Positions 1 through 11,744 are shown, numbered from the stretch's first letter. The stretch: DNA of 64,000 nt from Bufo bufo (GCF_905171765.1 NC_053391.1:152453565-152517564); one strand, 5' to 3'. Notes: generated from the letters alone by a model not told the origin. Numbers and translations: made by a program.

Positions 1-566
1 GGGTAGGACAGTATTGTTTATTCACGGTACTACTTGCTGGGAGATGCAAAATGTCATGCAGCACAGTACTCCTCAGATACCACTATTGTTACATTTGTAG
101 AAGCTGCTTTAACGTTTTTAGAAGACACAACATCTGATATAGACAGTTGTGTATTCAGTGTATACTAGTGTATATTCAAAGCATAAGCTACGTATGCATA
201 TTTGATACAACAAACAATTGTACTAGTGAAATATACTGTATTTTTTGGACTATAATATGCACTTTTTCCCCCCGAAAGTGGGGGGGAAAGTGAAATTGCC
301 TTTTATAGTGTGAATGATAATGACGGGGGGGGGGGGGGCATGGGGAGGTAAGGGCAATGCTGTGCTGGCTGCACTTACCTCCCTTGGTCTTCTTCAAAGT
401 CCTGCTGTGTTGTCCTGACCACACAGAGTGGCAGAACGTAGTGCACGTAGGCGTGCACTATGACCTGACACTGTGCACATCAGGTCACAGTACACAGCAG
501 CACCTGGAAGAAGTGATGGAATGGTGAGTCCTGGATTTATGTGGCCTTGGGGACAAGCAAGGTAAG

Positions 567-574
<8 letters not shown>

Positions 575-600
<26 letters not shown>

Positions 601-602
601 TT
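575..602. repeat. (TTA)n microsatellite
   Basis: Uninterrupted TTA/ATT triplets directly upstream of the TCTGAT/GGCTGA minisatellite. Confidence 0.9.
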
Positions 603-805
603 AAACTGCTGATCTGAGGTCTGATAGAAGCTGGGGATGTAATCTGAGGCTGAGTGGGGGGGTCCGATAAGAGGCTGCTATTGTCTGATTAAGGGTCTGT
701 TGAGGGCTGGGGAGTCTGATGCAGGCTGATCTGAGGCTGAAGGGTCTGATCTGAGACAGAGTGGGGCTGGGAAGGTCTGCTCAAGGCTGATAAAGTCTGA
801 TCAGG
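603..805. repeat. TCTGAT/GGCTGA minisatellite, left part
   Basis: Degenerate tandem units built from TCTGATCTGAGGCTGA and GGGCTGGGG blocks. The same array resumes at 2026 after the inserted foldback element, so the two parts were once continuous. Confidence 0.75.
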
Positions 806-2025
806 CAAAATTATAAAGTACAATCCCTGTTGAGATATTATTCCCTCTAGCGCTGCAATTCCCAGGACAAAGTGAGTAGAAATAGTCCGCACAGTAAAAT
901 AGGAAAAAAAGGATTGCGCTGCAGGAGAGTGTTCTTATTGTATTTAAGTCCAATGGTATTAATGTTCTATTGTCTATGGAAATCCTCAGTCAAACAGGTT
1001 CAACTATGCACATCAATTGTCACCAGCAAACAGGTTATACTCACAAAACTCAGATGGTATTGCGCGTAACAAGCAGGCTAAACGATGTCATCCACCAGGG
1101 AACTTCACACACTGAAGTAAAAGTAAATCTGCAGTGGTAGGGAGGACAGATGCAGGTTTGTGCCGTAGCTGGTAGATGACCCTTAGCTGCCGCTTAGGAA
1201 ACCGCACTGACGGATTGCTTCACCGTATATGTAGAATCCTGCAAATGTCCACGATCCCGAAGATGGAAAACCACTTGTCACAGGATAACACCAGACTCCC
1301 CACTCTTCGAAGTCTCAAAGAAAGGAGGTCACACCGATGGTGAAGTACGTACCACAGTGTTAAATAGAAAATATTTAATATACTCACAAAAAAACACAAG
1401 TATAGGAGCAAGTTAAAAATAAATCCACAGTGCCTTTTTTTAACTTGCTCCTATACTTGTGTTTTTTTTGTGAGTATATTAAATATTTTCTATTTAACAT
1501 TGTGGTACGTACTTCACCATCGGTGTGACCTCCTTTCTTTGAGACTTCGAAGAGTGGGGAGTCTGGTGTTATCCTGTGACAAGTGGTTTTCCATCTTCGG
1601 GATCGTGGACATTTGCAGGATTCTACATATACGGTGAAGCACTCCGTCCGTGCGGTTTCCTAGGCGGCAGCTAAGGGTCATCTACCAGCTACGGCACAAA
1701 CCTGCATCCGTCCTCCCGACCACTGCAGATTTACTTTTACTTCAGTGTGTGAAGTTCCCTGGTGGATGACATCGTTGAGCCTGCTTGTTACGTGCAATAC
1801 CATATGAGTTTTGTGAGTATAACCTGTTTGCAGATGACACCTCCTTTGAGAAGTTACTACACCATAGTGCGGTTTCTATTCTATTTCAGATTTCCACACC
1901 GTAGCTGTGATTGATGTGCATAGTTAAACCTGTTTGACTGAGGATTTCCATAGACAATAGAACATTAATACCATTGGACTTAAATACAATAAGAACACTC
2001 TCCTGCAGCGCAATCCTTTTTTTCC
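806..2025. mobile_element. Foldback element with about 520-590-bp arms and exact 15-bp flanking repeat
   Basis: The sequence from about 900 to 1419 is the reverse complement of about 1435 to 2026, separated by a loop of only about 15 nt. The right arm carries about 75 bp near 1836-1910 that the left arm lacks. The block is bordered by an identical 15-mer (TAAAGTCTGATCAGG) at 791-805 and 2026-2040, so one copy restores an uninterrupted minisatellite. An extra 94 bp (806-899) lies outside the left arm only. There is no coding capacity. A long, variable TSD and inverted terminal blocks fit target-primed insertion, as in Penelope-like elements, better than a cut-and-paste transposon. That assignment is inference; the minisatellite setting weakens the TSD argument. 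Confidence 0.7.
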
Positions 2026-2335
2026 TAAAGTCTGATCAGGGTCTGATGGGGCTGGGGTCTGATGGAGTATTAATCTGAGACTGATGGGGCTTTGGGGTCT
2101 TAGCTGAGGCTGTGGAGTGCGTTCTGTGGCTGATTGGGGGTCTGATCTGAGTCTGATAAGGGCTAGGGGGGTCTAATGGGCGCTGATCTTAGGCAAATTA
2201 AGGCTGGGGGGCTCTAATCTGAAGCTGATGGAGGCTGGGGGGGTCTGATCTGAGGTTGATGAAGGTTAAGGGGTCTGACTGAGGCTGATGGAGCTTGAGG
2301 GTCTGATTTGGGGTCGGATCTGAGGTCAGATAAAG
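2026..2335. repeat. TCTGAT/GGCTGA minisatellite, right part
   Basis: Continuation of the array seen at 603-805, with blocks such as GGTCTGATGGGGCTGGGG and CTGATCTGAGGCTGATG. It is G-rich on the plus strand. Confidence 0.75.
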
Positions 2336-2440
2336 AATATGGATTCAATTTTGGGGGCCAGATGATTTTTTTCTTATTTTCTCCCTCCAAAGGTGTGTCT
2401 TATAGTCTGGTGCGTCTTATAGTCCCAAAAAAATTGTATT

Positions 2441-4706
2441 TGTAATAGTTCCTCTGTGACTATAATTAGCTACTGTATGCAAAAATAAATAAAATAAAAG
2501 CAGCACGCTAGGTTTCTATGCAAAAATATGGCTTACACTATAAGACTATGAGTAGAGGAGGAGATATAGCATTCACCTTCAGTATATAGAACAAGACTCA
2601 TTTAATTATCCATTTATTAGAGATATATAGTTACCAGTTATTTAAAGGACAAAATATCATACACATGCACATGTGTAACACGTTTCTCCCAAGTCCTATT
2701 TCAGACATGCCATTTCAAAACCATGTAATATATACCAACAGGGTACTGGAATAAAAAAATAACCTCTTTATGCGCCATGCAGTTTATACAATCTTCAAGA
2801 TGTTTGACCGATTGCCTAGAAAGAAGAGAATTGGGCTTCATAAGAAAGATTAAAGGGGTTGTCCAGTCGGAAGTTCAAATGTTATGTACTATAAGTCAAT
2901 ACCTATACAGGATGTTTACCTGCTATTTATTTCCCTTAGGTACTTTAACACAGCTTCATATGGGTTAGAGCCGTTAGCTGTGACTACAGTGTCTACAGGG
3001 ATACTTAGGTATTCTGAGACTCAGCTACTGTCTCATCATTCGTACAGACTGCTGCTTTCTCCCTCCCCCTACAGATTAGCCTCCTCTGATGGGCTGCTGT
3101 GTGCAACAAAAGTCTTTTACAATTTCAGCAGGATATCAGTGCTTGGAGAGTAGATTTGTGTCCCAGGGAGAAATGAAAATGACTATCCAATATAGACTAC
3201 TAAACCACCGCTTTAATTTGGAACCCTTGTTATGGAGCCAGATTTTTCCAACCAAATCAGATGGACCTGGTTCTTTTGGAGATGTTTGTCCTGCACAGAT
3301 TCTCACAATGCAATAGCAAAGGAGATGAGACCAAACAGGACTGGGCTCCTTCTCTCCAAGAGCCCCATAGAAGCCCCATGGTTGGCATGCCCTAGTGCTT
3401 CACTATGAGGACCACAAAGGATTTGTTAGATAACAATGCTGTAAGACATGAAGTTATCATAACCTCATTTCATTTTATCTGGTATAAAATATTCGGTCAG
3501 AGACTATTACATTACTACACCATTGCAGATTTTTATTAATCTTTGCTTTATTTTTTTTTTAAATTGACGGTCTCGTTCACCTCATTTGAACGAGCGACTG
3601 CAGTATTGTGAAACAGCTGTATGAACAATACCACAACGAGACTGTGAAGGCTGCAGAAGCATTGACATCTAAAAGGTCAGAGGGGCACCGCTAGTCATTG
3701 ATAAGGAAATCCAAACTGTCTGCAATCTGACATTTAAGCAAGAATCTCAAAAGGACTCTTGTTTCAGAACCACTGTTTAATCTGAAGCATGTCTAAGTAT
3801 GGCATTTCTTCTCAGGGTTATTCAGTTTAATAAATGTGGCATTTATTTAAATGACATTTATGCATTTTCTAATCATTAAAGTAATATAATAACACATATG
3901 GCTAACGTATCATTAAAGGACTTCAGAAATTTCTATAATAAGCTAAGGATCTATCCACATGAAGCCTTGCTATAAAGTTCACAGTATACAGTGTTATGCC
4001 TATATTTTTTTGTCTTTTATGTATATATTATTGTTGTTCAAAAAAGCTTAACAAATAAGACCAGTGGAATATATGCCAAGAGGATGTTGTTTTAGTGTAT
4101 ACCAGCTGCATGCAACCCCATTGCAGTGCATTTCCTTCTCATAAGAAGCTATATATACAGAATATACAAAAAAGGGGATAATGAGACTGTAAAACATATA
4201 TTTTATTTTATAGAAATGTAAGAAGATAAGATTCACTATAAGTAAAGGAAATATATAAGCAGGGATCCCCCTCAACCCTCAGGTGACTGGATGTTAAAAA
4301 TTGAATCCCTGACAAAGTTGTGCCTAAAATGAGCCTTAATTCAGAAAATAGTTTTGATATAGTGATCCATTTAATCCACATGTCCATCCATAGTTCTACA
4401 CCAAATGAACTGAAGGGACACACATATAAAATAATCACAAATTTTATTAAGTAATTGACATTACAAAAAAACATAAAGAAAAAATAATGTTAGCAGCAGC
4501 GATGCAGGCTAGCGCTGCGACAAGCAGCTCATTTGCCGGACAAAGAGTACACCTGATCCCAATACAGGGAAAACTCCAAAAAAAACATATGGATGCCACA
4601 TAAAGCAGGCAATATTCAAACAGCCCTCAATAAGATGTGAGAAACCCTACTAAGGTACACAGAAACTACACTAATATGAGCCAATGTGAGGGCCAAATCC
4701 AAAGCA
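2441..4706. other. AT-rich intergenic stretch without a gene
   Basis: No coding region is supported. It contains a degenerate hammerhead-like relic (2667-2710, minus strand), a T2-like end TTAAAGGGGTTGTCC at 2850 whose partner end I could not find, and an imperfect palindrome around 3570-3650. The rest shows nothing recognisable. Confidence 0.6.
2667..2710 (-). ncRNA. Decayed hammerhead-like relic
   Basis: On the minus strand a CTGAAAT box (hammerhead consensus CTGANGA, so degenerate) is followed by an 11-nt spacer and then GAAACGTGTTAC. The flanks GCATGT and ACATGTGC can still pair as a stem I of about six base pairs. Two core residues deviate, so it is not expected to cleave. Confidence 0.3.
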
Positions 4707-4712
4707 CCTCAA

Positions 4713-5035
4713 AGAAAAAGCCCATAGGCAGTGATAGAGACAACAGTAATAGTAATGACTAAAGTAGTAATAACTAAAACATATTACCTAAAGCTAGTAG
4801 GACCACAAGAAGGATCGAACCCTGGACCGGCAAAGAGCGCACCCCGAAGCGCGTTTCGCTCAGTTTTTTCAGCGGGCGTATGAAAAAGCGGAGCGAAACG
4901 CGCGTCGGGGTGCGCTCTTTGCCTGTCCAGGGTTTGATCCTTCTTGTGGTCCTACTAACTTTAGGTAATATGTTTTAGTTATTACTACTTTAGTCATTAC
5001 TATTACTGTTGTCTCTATCACTGCCTATGGGCTTT
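4713..5035. mobile_element. Foldback element with CGAAACGCG core
   Basis: The left arm (about 4713-4866) and right arm (about 4878-5035) are near-perfect inverted copies. The centre holds two opposed copies of GAGCGAAACGCG. On the plus strand, GAAAC at 4895-4899 is followed by GCGC and GTC at 4904-4906. The next bases GGGGTGCGCTC pair perfectly with GAGCGCACCCC at 4835-4845. This is the 3' half of a small hammerhead (GAAAC, 4-nt loop, GTC, stem I), but the CTGANGA box is degenerate (TATGAAA). No protein is encoded. Confidence 0.65.
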
Positions 5036-5439
5036 TTCAAGGAAATTGAATTTTAGCTTAGAACAGAATAAAGTTATGGCAAAAAATACTAGTTAAATAC
5101 TAATTAAACAATTCAACAATTGAGATACATATGAATACATTTCCAATAACTCCATTATTTAAAGTTTATTATTTCTAAAAAAAAAAATCCCCTTAAATTG
5201 GTTGCCTCAATTGAGCAAATGGCATTTAAGTTAATCTAAGGTATTTTCTAATATACTGTGATTGTCCATATTGCCTCCTTTGCTGGCTTGAGTCATTTTT
5301 ACATTGCATTATAAACTGCTCGCTTCCATGGTTATGACCACCCTGCAATCCAGCAACAGTGAGCGTGCTTGCACACTACAATAAAAAATGCCCTCCTATG
5401 CACACTCCAATGTTACCAGCCACCAAGAGAATTGAGCAG
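5036..5439. other. No recognisable feature
   Basis: AT-rich sequence with no supported gene, RNA or repeat boundary. Confidence 0.5.
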
Positions 5440-5905
5440 TTTAGAAAAACTTAATTCAGCTGCTTTGCCGAATTTCACAAAGAAATTTGCTTTGTGATGA
5501 ATTACTTTGTCACAAAGTGCATTCCTTAGTAAGTAGCGCACACAATGACGGGGAATGGTGATTGTGTTGTCCCCCGCCATTGAATAGTTATCCATTATCC
5601 ATTAAAAAATCCATTTGTTTACGAAGACGCCAGAGTGGCCATCTTGATTGAAGAAATCTCACACAGTGCATGATGACATCACGCTGGCTGGCATGGTGAC
5701 ATCATATGTCACCGTGCACAAGATTTCACATGGGATCTTAAATCAAGATGGCCACGGGGGCCTCTTCGCACTCAAATGGATGAGGTGAGTATTTACCGCC
5801 ATTTCAGTGAAAATTGATTTGTTACCATCAAGCAAAAGGAAATTTGACTGTGCTGCAAATCAAATTTTTCCTGAAATTCAGATCGAAGTCTACATAGATT
5901 AGATG
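5440..5905. mobile_element. Palindromic hAT-like MITE (GCCATCTTGATTG family), copy 1
   Basis: The central arms GGCCATCTTGATTGAAG and AATCAAGATGGCCAC are inverted around about 5690. The outer parts (TTTGTGATGAATTACTTTGTCAC and CAAATCAAATTTTTCCTGAAATT) match the outer parts of the copies at 15.9-16.5 kb and 20.0-20.6 kb. No TSD was identified here. Confidence 0.55.
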
Positions 5906-6034
5906 TAACCCGAAAAATTGTCATTAAAAAGTACAAATGTTCCTACAAAAAAGATGTTGAGGCAAAAACAATTTCACAGAAGAAAAATAAAGATAAAAAC
6001 ACTGAGCTCAAGTACTAAAATGGGCTGGATCCTT

Positions 6035-6225
6035 AAAGGGTTTTTCCAGGATTATCATGATATTTAACAGATTTTAATTATTTATTTATTTTATTTATTT
6101 ATTTTATTTTATACCCTTATATAGCGCTACTATATTCCGCAGCGCTTTACAGACATTAGCATCCAACTGTCCCCAATGGGGCTCACAATCTAAGGTCCCT
6201 ATCAGTATGTCTTTGGATATGCTCT
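6035..6225 (+). repeat. Interspersed repeat fragment with AGCGCTTTACAGACATT core
   Basis: An ATTT-rich microsatellite is followed by a dense non-AT block (ATATTCCGCAGCGCTTTACAG, then CCCCAATGGGGCTCACAATC). I recognise this as a common dispersed frog repeat, probably SINE- or LINE-tail-derived. A TTAAAGGGTTTTTCC T2-like end precedes it at about 6035. Confidence 0.4.
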
Positions 6226-6343
6226 TCTTATGTTTCTTTCTTCATCTACATCTTCTCCATGCATTTCTTTTTCAATTTGGACTCTCTTGACCGATTTTCA
6301 CCATTTATTCAAATCACTCTGGTTTCTTCAGATTCTGTATGTA

Positions 6344-7897
6344 CAGTCGTGGCCAAAAGTTTTGAAAATTACATAAATATTGGAAATTGGAAAAGTTGCT
6401 GCTTAAGTTTTTATAATAGCAATTTGCATATACTCCAGAATGTTATGAAGAGTGATCAGATGAATTGCATAGTCCTTCTTTGCCATGACAATTAACTTAA
6501 TCCCAAAAAAAACATTCCACTGCATTTCATTGCTGTCATTAAAGGACCTGCTGAGATCATTTCAGTAATCGTCTTGTTAACTCAGGTGAGAATGTTGACG
6601 AGCACAAAGCTGGAGATCATTATGTCAGGCTGATTGGGTTAAAATGGCAGACTTGACATGTTAAAAGGAGGGTGATGCTTGAAATCATTGTTCTTCCATT
6701 GTTAACCATGGTGACCTGCAAAGAAACGCGTGCAGCCATCATTGCGTTGCATAAAAATGGCTTCACAGGCAAGGATATTGTGGCTACTAAGATTGCACCT
6801 CAATCAACAATTTATAGGATCATCAAGAACTTCAAGGAAAGAGGTTCAATTCTTGTTAAGAAGGCTTCAGGGCGTCCAAGAAAGTCCAGGAAGCACCAGG
6901 ATCGTCTCCTAAAGAGGATTCAGCTGCGGGATCGGAGTGCCACCAGTGCAGAGCTTGCTCAGGAATGGCAGCAGGCTGGTGTGAGCGCATCTGCACGCAC
7001 AGTGAGGCGAAGACTTTTGGAAGATGGCCTGGTGTCAAGAAGGCCAGCAAAGAAGCCACTTCTCTCAAAAAAAAACATCAGGGACAGATTGATCTTCTGC
7101 AGAAAGTATGGTGAATGGACTGCTGAGGACTGGGGCAAAGTCATATTCTCCGATGAAGACTCTTTCCGATTGTTTGGGGCATCTGGAAAAAGGCTTGTCC
7201 GGAGAAGAAAATGTGAGCGCTACCATCAGTCCTGTGTCATGCCAACAGTAAAGCATCCTGAGACCATTCATGTGTGGGGTTGCTTCTCATCCAAGGGAGT
7301 GGTCTAACTCACAATTTTGTCCAAAAACACAGCCATGAATAAAGAATGGTACCAAAACACCCTCCAACAGCAACTTCTTCCAACAATCCAACAACAGTTT
7401 TAGTGAAGAACAATGCATTTTCCAGCACGATGGAGCACCGTGCCATAAGGCAAAAGTGCTAACTAAGTGGCTCGGGGACCAAAACGTTGACATTTTGGGT
7501 CCATGGCCCGGAAACTCCCCAGATCTTAATCCCATTGAGAACTTGTGGTCAATCCTCAAGAGGCGGGTGGACAAACAAAAACCCACTAATTCTGACAAAC
7601 TGCAAGAAGTGATTATGAAAGAATGGGTTGCTATCAGTCAGGAATTGGCCCAGAAATTGAGAGCATGCCCAGTCGAATTGCAGAGGTCCTGAAAAAGAAG
7701 GGCCAACACTGCAACTACTGACTCTTTGCATAATTGTCATGTAATTGTCGATAAAAGCCTTTGAAACGTATGAAGTGCGTGTAATTATATTTCACTACAT
7801 CACAGAAACAACTGAAACAAAGATCTAAAAGCAGTTTAGCAGCAAACTTTGTAAAAACAAATATTTGTGTCATTCTCAAAACTTTTGGCCACGACTG
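6344..7897 (+). mobile_element. Tc1-type transposon with TA target duplication
   Basis: The left end CAGTCGTGGCCAAAAG follows TA (6342-6343). Its inverted copy CTTTTGGCCACGACTG ends at 7897 and is followed by TA (7898-7899). The 1,554-bp length and inverted termini of about 40 bp are typical of complete Tc1 elements. It contains one transposase gene broken by stops and frameshifts. Confidence 0.92.
6708..7716 (+). pseudogene. Tc1 transposase pseudogene
   Basis: The protein is a Tc1 transposase, which would bind the element's inverted ends through helix-turn-helix domains and cut and join DNA with a DDE catalytic triad. The likely start is the ATG at 6708 (MVTCKE); an in-frame ATG at 6672 is less like the family. 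The N-terminal part holds the DNA-binding region (GFTGKD, STIYRIIKNF, then the basic GRPRKS linker). The catalytic residues are all visible: Asp in IFSDED (codon 7152-7154), Asp in FQHDGAP (7429-7431) and Glu in NPIENLW (7537-7539). A stop at 7305-7307, another after QQF near 7400 and a frameshift close to the C terminus (around 7660) break the frame. It cannot make full transposase. Family assignment is secure from motifs and from the surrounding TA-flanked inverted ends. Confidence 0.9.
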
Positions 7898-7971
7898 TAG
7901 TACTTCCCATTGCTGTATGTAACCAAACCCATGAAGCACTTCTTTCTCTGGCACAGCTCCAGCACACTCAA

Positions 7972-8148
7972 CTAGTTTATAGCTCCTCCCACCCAGATAG
8001 TGACATAGACACTCCCCTAACAACGCCCAGCTAGTTTATAGCTCCTCCCACCCATATAGTGACATAGACACTCCCCTAACAACGCCCAGCTAGTTTATAG
8101 CTCCTCCAACCGAGCTAGTTACAAAGACACTCCCCTATCACTGGCCCT
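7972..8148. repeat. Three tandem copies of a 59-bp unit
   Basis: CTAGTTTATAGCTCCTCCCA starts at 7972 and 8031 and recurs at 8090 in diverged form, a period of 59 bp. The third copy is the most diverged. Confidence 0.85.
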
Positions 8149-9239
8149 GTTGCTGCTTTGACACATCCATTGAGATAACATCACAGGGAATAAAAAATAA
8201 AGCAGCCTAGAACAGAATATAGGAGTAACAGTAAAATAAATACATTGTAAAATAATAGCTACCTTCATAAATGATTAATTTAAAGGTAATTAATGCAAGC
8301 AGGAAAATCCTTTTAAGCGATTAAAGGTTACAATAAAATGGTAGAAAAAATACACTACAAAGGGTATTTTTTGTGTATTATATGTTCTGAAATATTTCAG
8401 CCATGTTTGGCTGGTATTATTATTTTATATAACCAGATTTGTTTTTTGTTTTTGTTTTTTGCCTCCTAATCTTCCTCTTCTGCAGTGATTGATATTAAAT
8501 CCAAATTAAATTAAAGGTTGTGATGTTTGTTCTTTGTGGAAAGAACTTTGATCTAGCCTCTACAGCAGGGTAAATATTTGTACTTGTGGTAAAATATCCA
8601 TGGGAATAAAACTTACAGTAGATGACTCTGACCTTGAAATGACTCGCTACTATCATACTGGATACAGAATATTAAAATCATTTTCATGTTCAATCTGCTG
8701 TAGACATTACGCTAGCAATTTGGTAAATGATAATGTATTTCACTTTGCTTTTAGAAGGGTTGCAGCAATGTATCTAATGTTGTATGTGCTAACCGTATGA
8801 TGAATGTTGAAACCTAATTTCTTTGATTAAACAGTTCACACACTGCAGAAATAGGCAGTTTAAATAAAGCCAAGTGATAATATCTAAATATTTTACCATG
8901 TAAATGAAGAAAAATGCATGTAATTGATGTTAGCTCCTTGTTCGACACTTTGAAGTTTAATTAAGTTAATTGTTTCAAAATACATAAAAGAGTGCAATAA
9001 AAGTACACTGAAATGGTGGTACATAGGCTTCTAAGTCACCATCAGAAGACTATGAGAAGATGTGACATGATCCATTTCACTTGATAAAAAGCCTAAAATA
9101 AAAACTAGAATTTTTATCTCATTTCATATTTTTTAACGGACTCCATAAAACTAGTATTTAACAACGTAACTTTTTACTACACATATTTATATCCAATATC
9201 ACATTCAAGGATAATACCAATAATGAGGCAAAACACAAC
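8149..9239. other. No recognisable feature
   Basis: AT-rich sequence, no supported gene or repeat boundary. Confidence 0.5.
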
Positions 9240-9364
9240 ATCTAAACTAGGGGTGCACAACCTTTTTTGGTCTGGGGGCTGCATTGTCACATTGCACTAT
9301 TTCAAGGGGCCACAAAAAAAATGTTAATCGGCTCTTGTTTGCATCAGTCTATTACACAAACTAA

Positions 9365-9704
9365 GGCCTCATGCACACGGCCGTTCCGTGCATTGGGGAC
9401 CGCAATTGCAGTCCCCAATGCACGGGCAACATCCGTGCAGCGGGCCGGACCCATTCAACTTGACATGTCATATTTATTTGCGGTGCGGAACAGCGGAAAG
9501 AAACACCATGGAAGCACTCCGTAGTGCTTCCAGTGTTTCGTTCCGTGACTCCATTCTGCATCTCCGGAATTGCGGACCCATTCAAGGGTATGGGTTCCGC
9601 ATTCATGATGCGTGGTACACACTGCCGGCGGCCGTGGATTGCTGACCCGCCGTTTGCGCGCCGCAATACGGCCACGGCCACCCAACGGCCGAATGCATGA
9701 GGCC
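9365..9704. mobile_element. Harbinger-like MITE, TAA duplication
   Basis: Ends GGCCTCATGCA and TGCATGAGGCC are inverted and flanked on both sides by TAA (9362-9364 and 9705-9707), the 3-bp duplication typical of PIF/Harbinger. The body is GC-rich and CpG-rich, unlike the surroundings. Confidence 0.75.
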
Positions 9705-9901
9705 TAATGCATAGTGACTGGGGAGGATTTATCACTGCCACAGTCATTCCTCCATCATTCACTTCTGTAGATTATCGGCAGCACATTCCTGATTACACGA
9801 GATGTGCTGACGATAATTGTACATCTTTCATCCTGATAAAATATGCAAATCAGCCAACAAACGAGTGATTCCTTGTTTATCAGCTGATCAGCGGCATGGG
9901 C

Positions 9902-10160
9902 CTGAAACAGAAGATTCATACTTTCTTGGCCCCTGCCGCTCCCGCTGTCTCCATCTTCCAGTCCAAGCGCTGTTTATATCCGGTTGCATATGGGCATAGT
10001 CACTTGTACCTCTCCAGCCAATGACTGGCTTTAGTGGTAATGTGGTCACAAGCAGTGTGTCACCGCTAAAGTCAGTCAGAGAGAGGTGCTCCGGGACTGG
10101 AAGGTGGAGACAGCGAGAGCAGCACGGAGCAGGAAAGTAGAAATCTTCTGTTTCAGGAAC
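9902..10160. repeat. Imperfect long palindrome
   Basis: CTGAAACAGAAGATTC near 9902 is mirrored by AATCTTCTGTTTCAG near 10140. Inner blocks (TCCAGTC/GACTGGA, AGCGCTG) are mirrored with more changes. A palindromic MITE is likely. Confidence 0.5.
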
Positions 10161-10949
10161 TATGCTGTAGGAACTTGTTAAAAATTATTTTAACTAGGAA
10201 ACTCCATTAAGTAGCGACATTTCCTTCCTACTTCCTATTCACTAATAAGCGCTTTACTTCACTGCAGAGGACGGCGCTCACTGGTTATTATTACCTTCTG
10301 CATCCCCAGATATACTGTAGGTGCCCTGCAATAACCAGTAAGCATTTTCCCTGAGGGCTCATGCACATGGCCATTGTTTTAGTCCACATCTGAGACACAT
10401 TTTTTTTATGTGGCTTGGATGTGGAACCATTCACTTCAACGGGGCCGCAAAAGATGCGGCCAGCACTCCATATGCTGTCCGCATCCGTTACTCCATTCTG
10501 CAATGTCCTACGGATCAAAAGAAAGGGTACGGTCTATGAGGCCTTACTAGCTGGGAAAGCACTTATTGGTTAACCCTTTAATGACCAGGCCTGAAAAGGC
10601 CTTAATGACCAGTCGCTTTTTTATGATTTAGCACATGTGGTTCAAACACTTGTAACTTTTTTATTTTTTGGACTACCAAAATAACTTTTGCAGCTTTTGA
10701 AAAGAAAATAAAAATTGTTTTATTAGGGCGAAACAACATTTTTTTTTTAATTCATTTTTATTCAAACTATAGCTCATTGTTTAAATATGGAAATTATTAT
10801 AATTAACTCCCTATATGTGTTAGATCGCTTTATTATACAATATGTATAGTTTTACATGAATGGGGTAATAATTGTAATGATTTTGGTTGGTGTGAGCGTT
10901 TTTTTTACTTTCATGTATTGTACTTTTTTATTTTATTTTTTATTTCTGC

Positions 10950-11430
10950 TACAAAAAGATCTTTGGGAGACACTGACTTTTTAATTTTGCACATTTTCCT
11001 TTTTTTTTTCTTTAATTTATATTTTATTGATTTTGTATTTTTTTATCACTTTAATATTTATTTTTTAAATATATTTTTGCCACATAATATGACAGTGACA
11101 TTTTGCAATTTTTCCTTTTTATAGTTTTTTTTACTTGTATTTTATTTATTTATTTATTTTGCATCTCTTTACTAAAATTTTATTTTCTTTCTTTGTATAT
11201 ATTTTTGCAGCACTGTATGCTCCCCAAGAAGTCTTTAAAAGACACTCACTTTTTTTTTTTTTTTTTACCTTTTTTTCCTTTTATTTGTATTTTTTTTTAT
11301 TGTGCTTTCAATTTTTATTTTTATTTTATTATATATATTTGCCACATAATTTGTCCCCAAAAGGTCCATAAAAGACCTTTGGGAACACAGACTTTTTTTT
11401 TTTTTGCACTATTTCCAAAGGAGCCCCAGT
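10950..11430. repeat. T-rich degenerate tandem repeat inside the hAT
   Basis: Three diverged units each pair a TTTTTGCCACATAAT or TTTTTGCAGCACTG block with an AAAAGATCTTTGGGAGACAC-like block (10957, 11222, 11356). Plus-strand sequence is strongly T-biased and gives spurious Phe-rich open frames. Confidence 0.5.
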
Positions 11431-11699
11431 TACAGGGAAAACCAGCCTCCTGGCGAGGCTTTTTACAGGGCAGAGTTAATGAGGCCCTGCAGTCCTCTTC
11501 CCCTAACACCCGGCGATCACGTGATCGTCGGGTCTAAACTGAACAGCGCGCCGCTCACCTGTGTGAGGAGAAGGTAGAAGCCCTAATACACTGCTTCTGC
11601 CTTCTCCTCGGCTCCCCCGTGTCTCTGACAGCCGGGGACCTGTCCTGCTCCTGCTACAGTGTAGGAGCAGGATTTGTAATGCTCTGTGATGCGGCCCAG

Positions 11700-11744
11700 T
11701 GGGCAGAAACACAGCTGATCACACGATCAGCTGTGTTTCTGCCC
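11700..11744. repeat. Perfect short inverted repeat
   Basis: GGGCAGAAACACAGCTGATC and its exact reverse complement are separated by ACAC. It lies inside the hAT 3' region. Confidence 0.8.

Larger units (their letters stand above)
236..2437. mobile_element. Possible 2.2-kb DNA element with short inverted ends (weak)
   Basis: The left edge reads TTTTTTGGACTATAA and the right edge, reverse-complemented, reads TTTTTTTGGGACTATAAG, so short inverted termini enclose the minisatellite and foldback between them. A GC-rich C-run/G-run hairpin lies just inside the left end, and a 14-G run lies at 325-338. I saw no clear target-site duplication and no coding region. It may be a non-autonomous DNA transposon with later insertions, or two related fragments. 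Confidence 0.3.

Noticed and set aside
3570..3650. GAAACAGCTGTATGAAC resembles the 3' half of a hammerhead
   Set aside because: The surrounding bases form their own hairpin (GTATTGT/ACAATAC) and no CTGANGA box precedes it.
4801..4935. GGTTCGATCC resembling a tRNA B box
   Set aside because: No A box or cloverleaf fits; it lies in the arm of a foldback element.
10918..11537. Phe/Tyr-rich open frames suggesting membrane proteins
   Set aside because: Produced by the T-rich degenerate array inside the hAT element; no domain or conservation signal.
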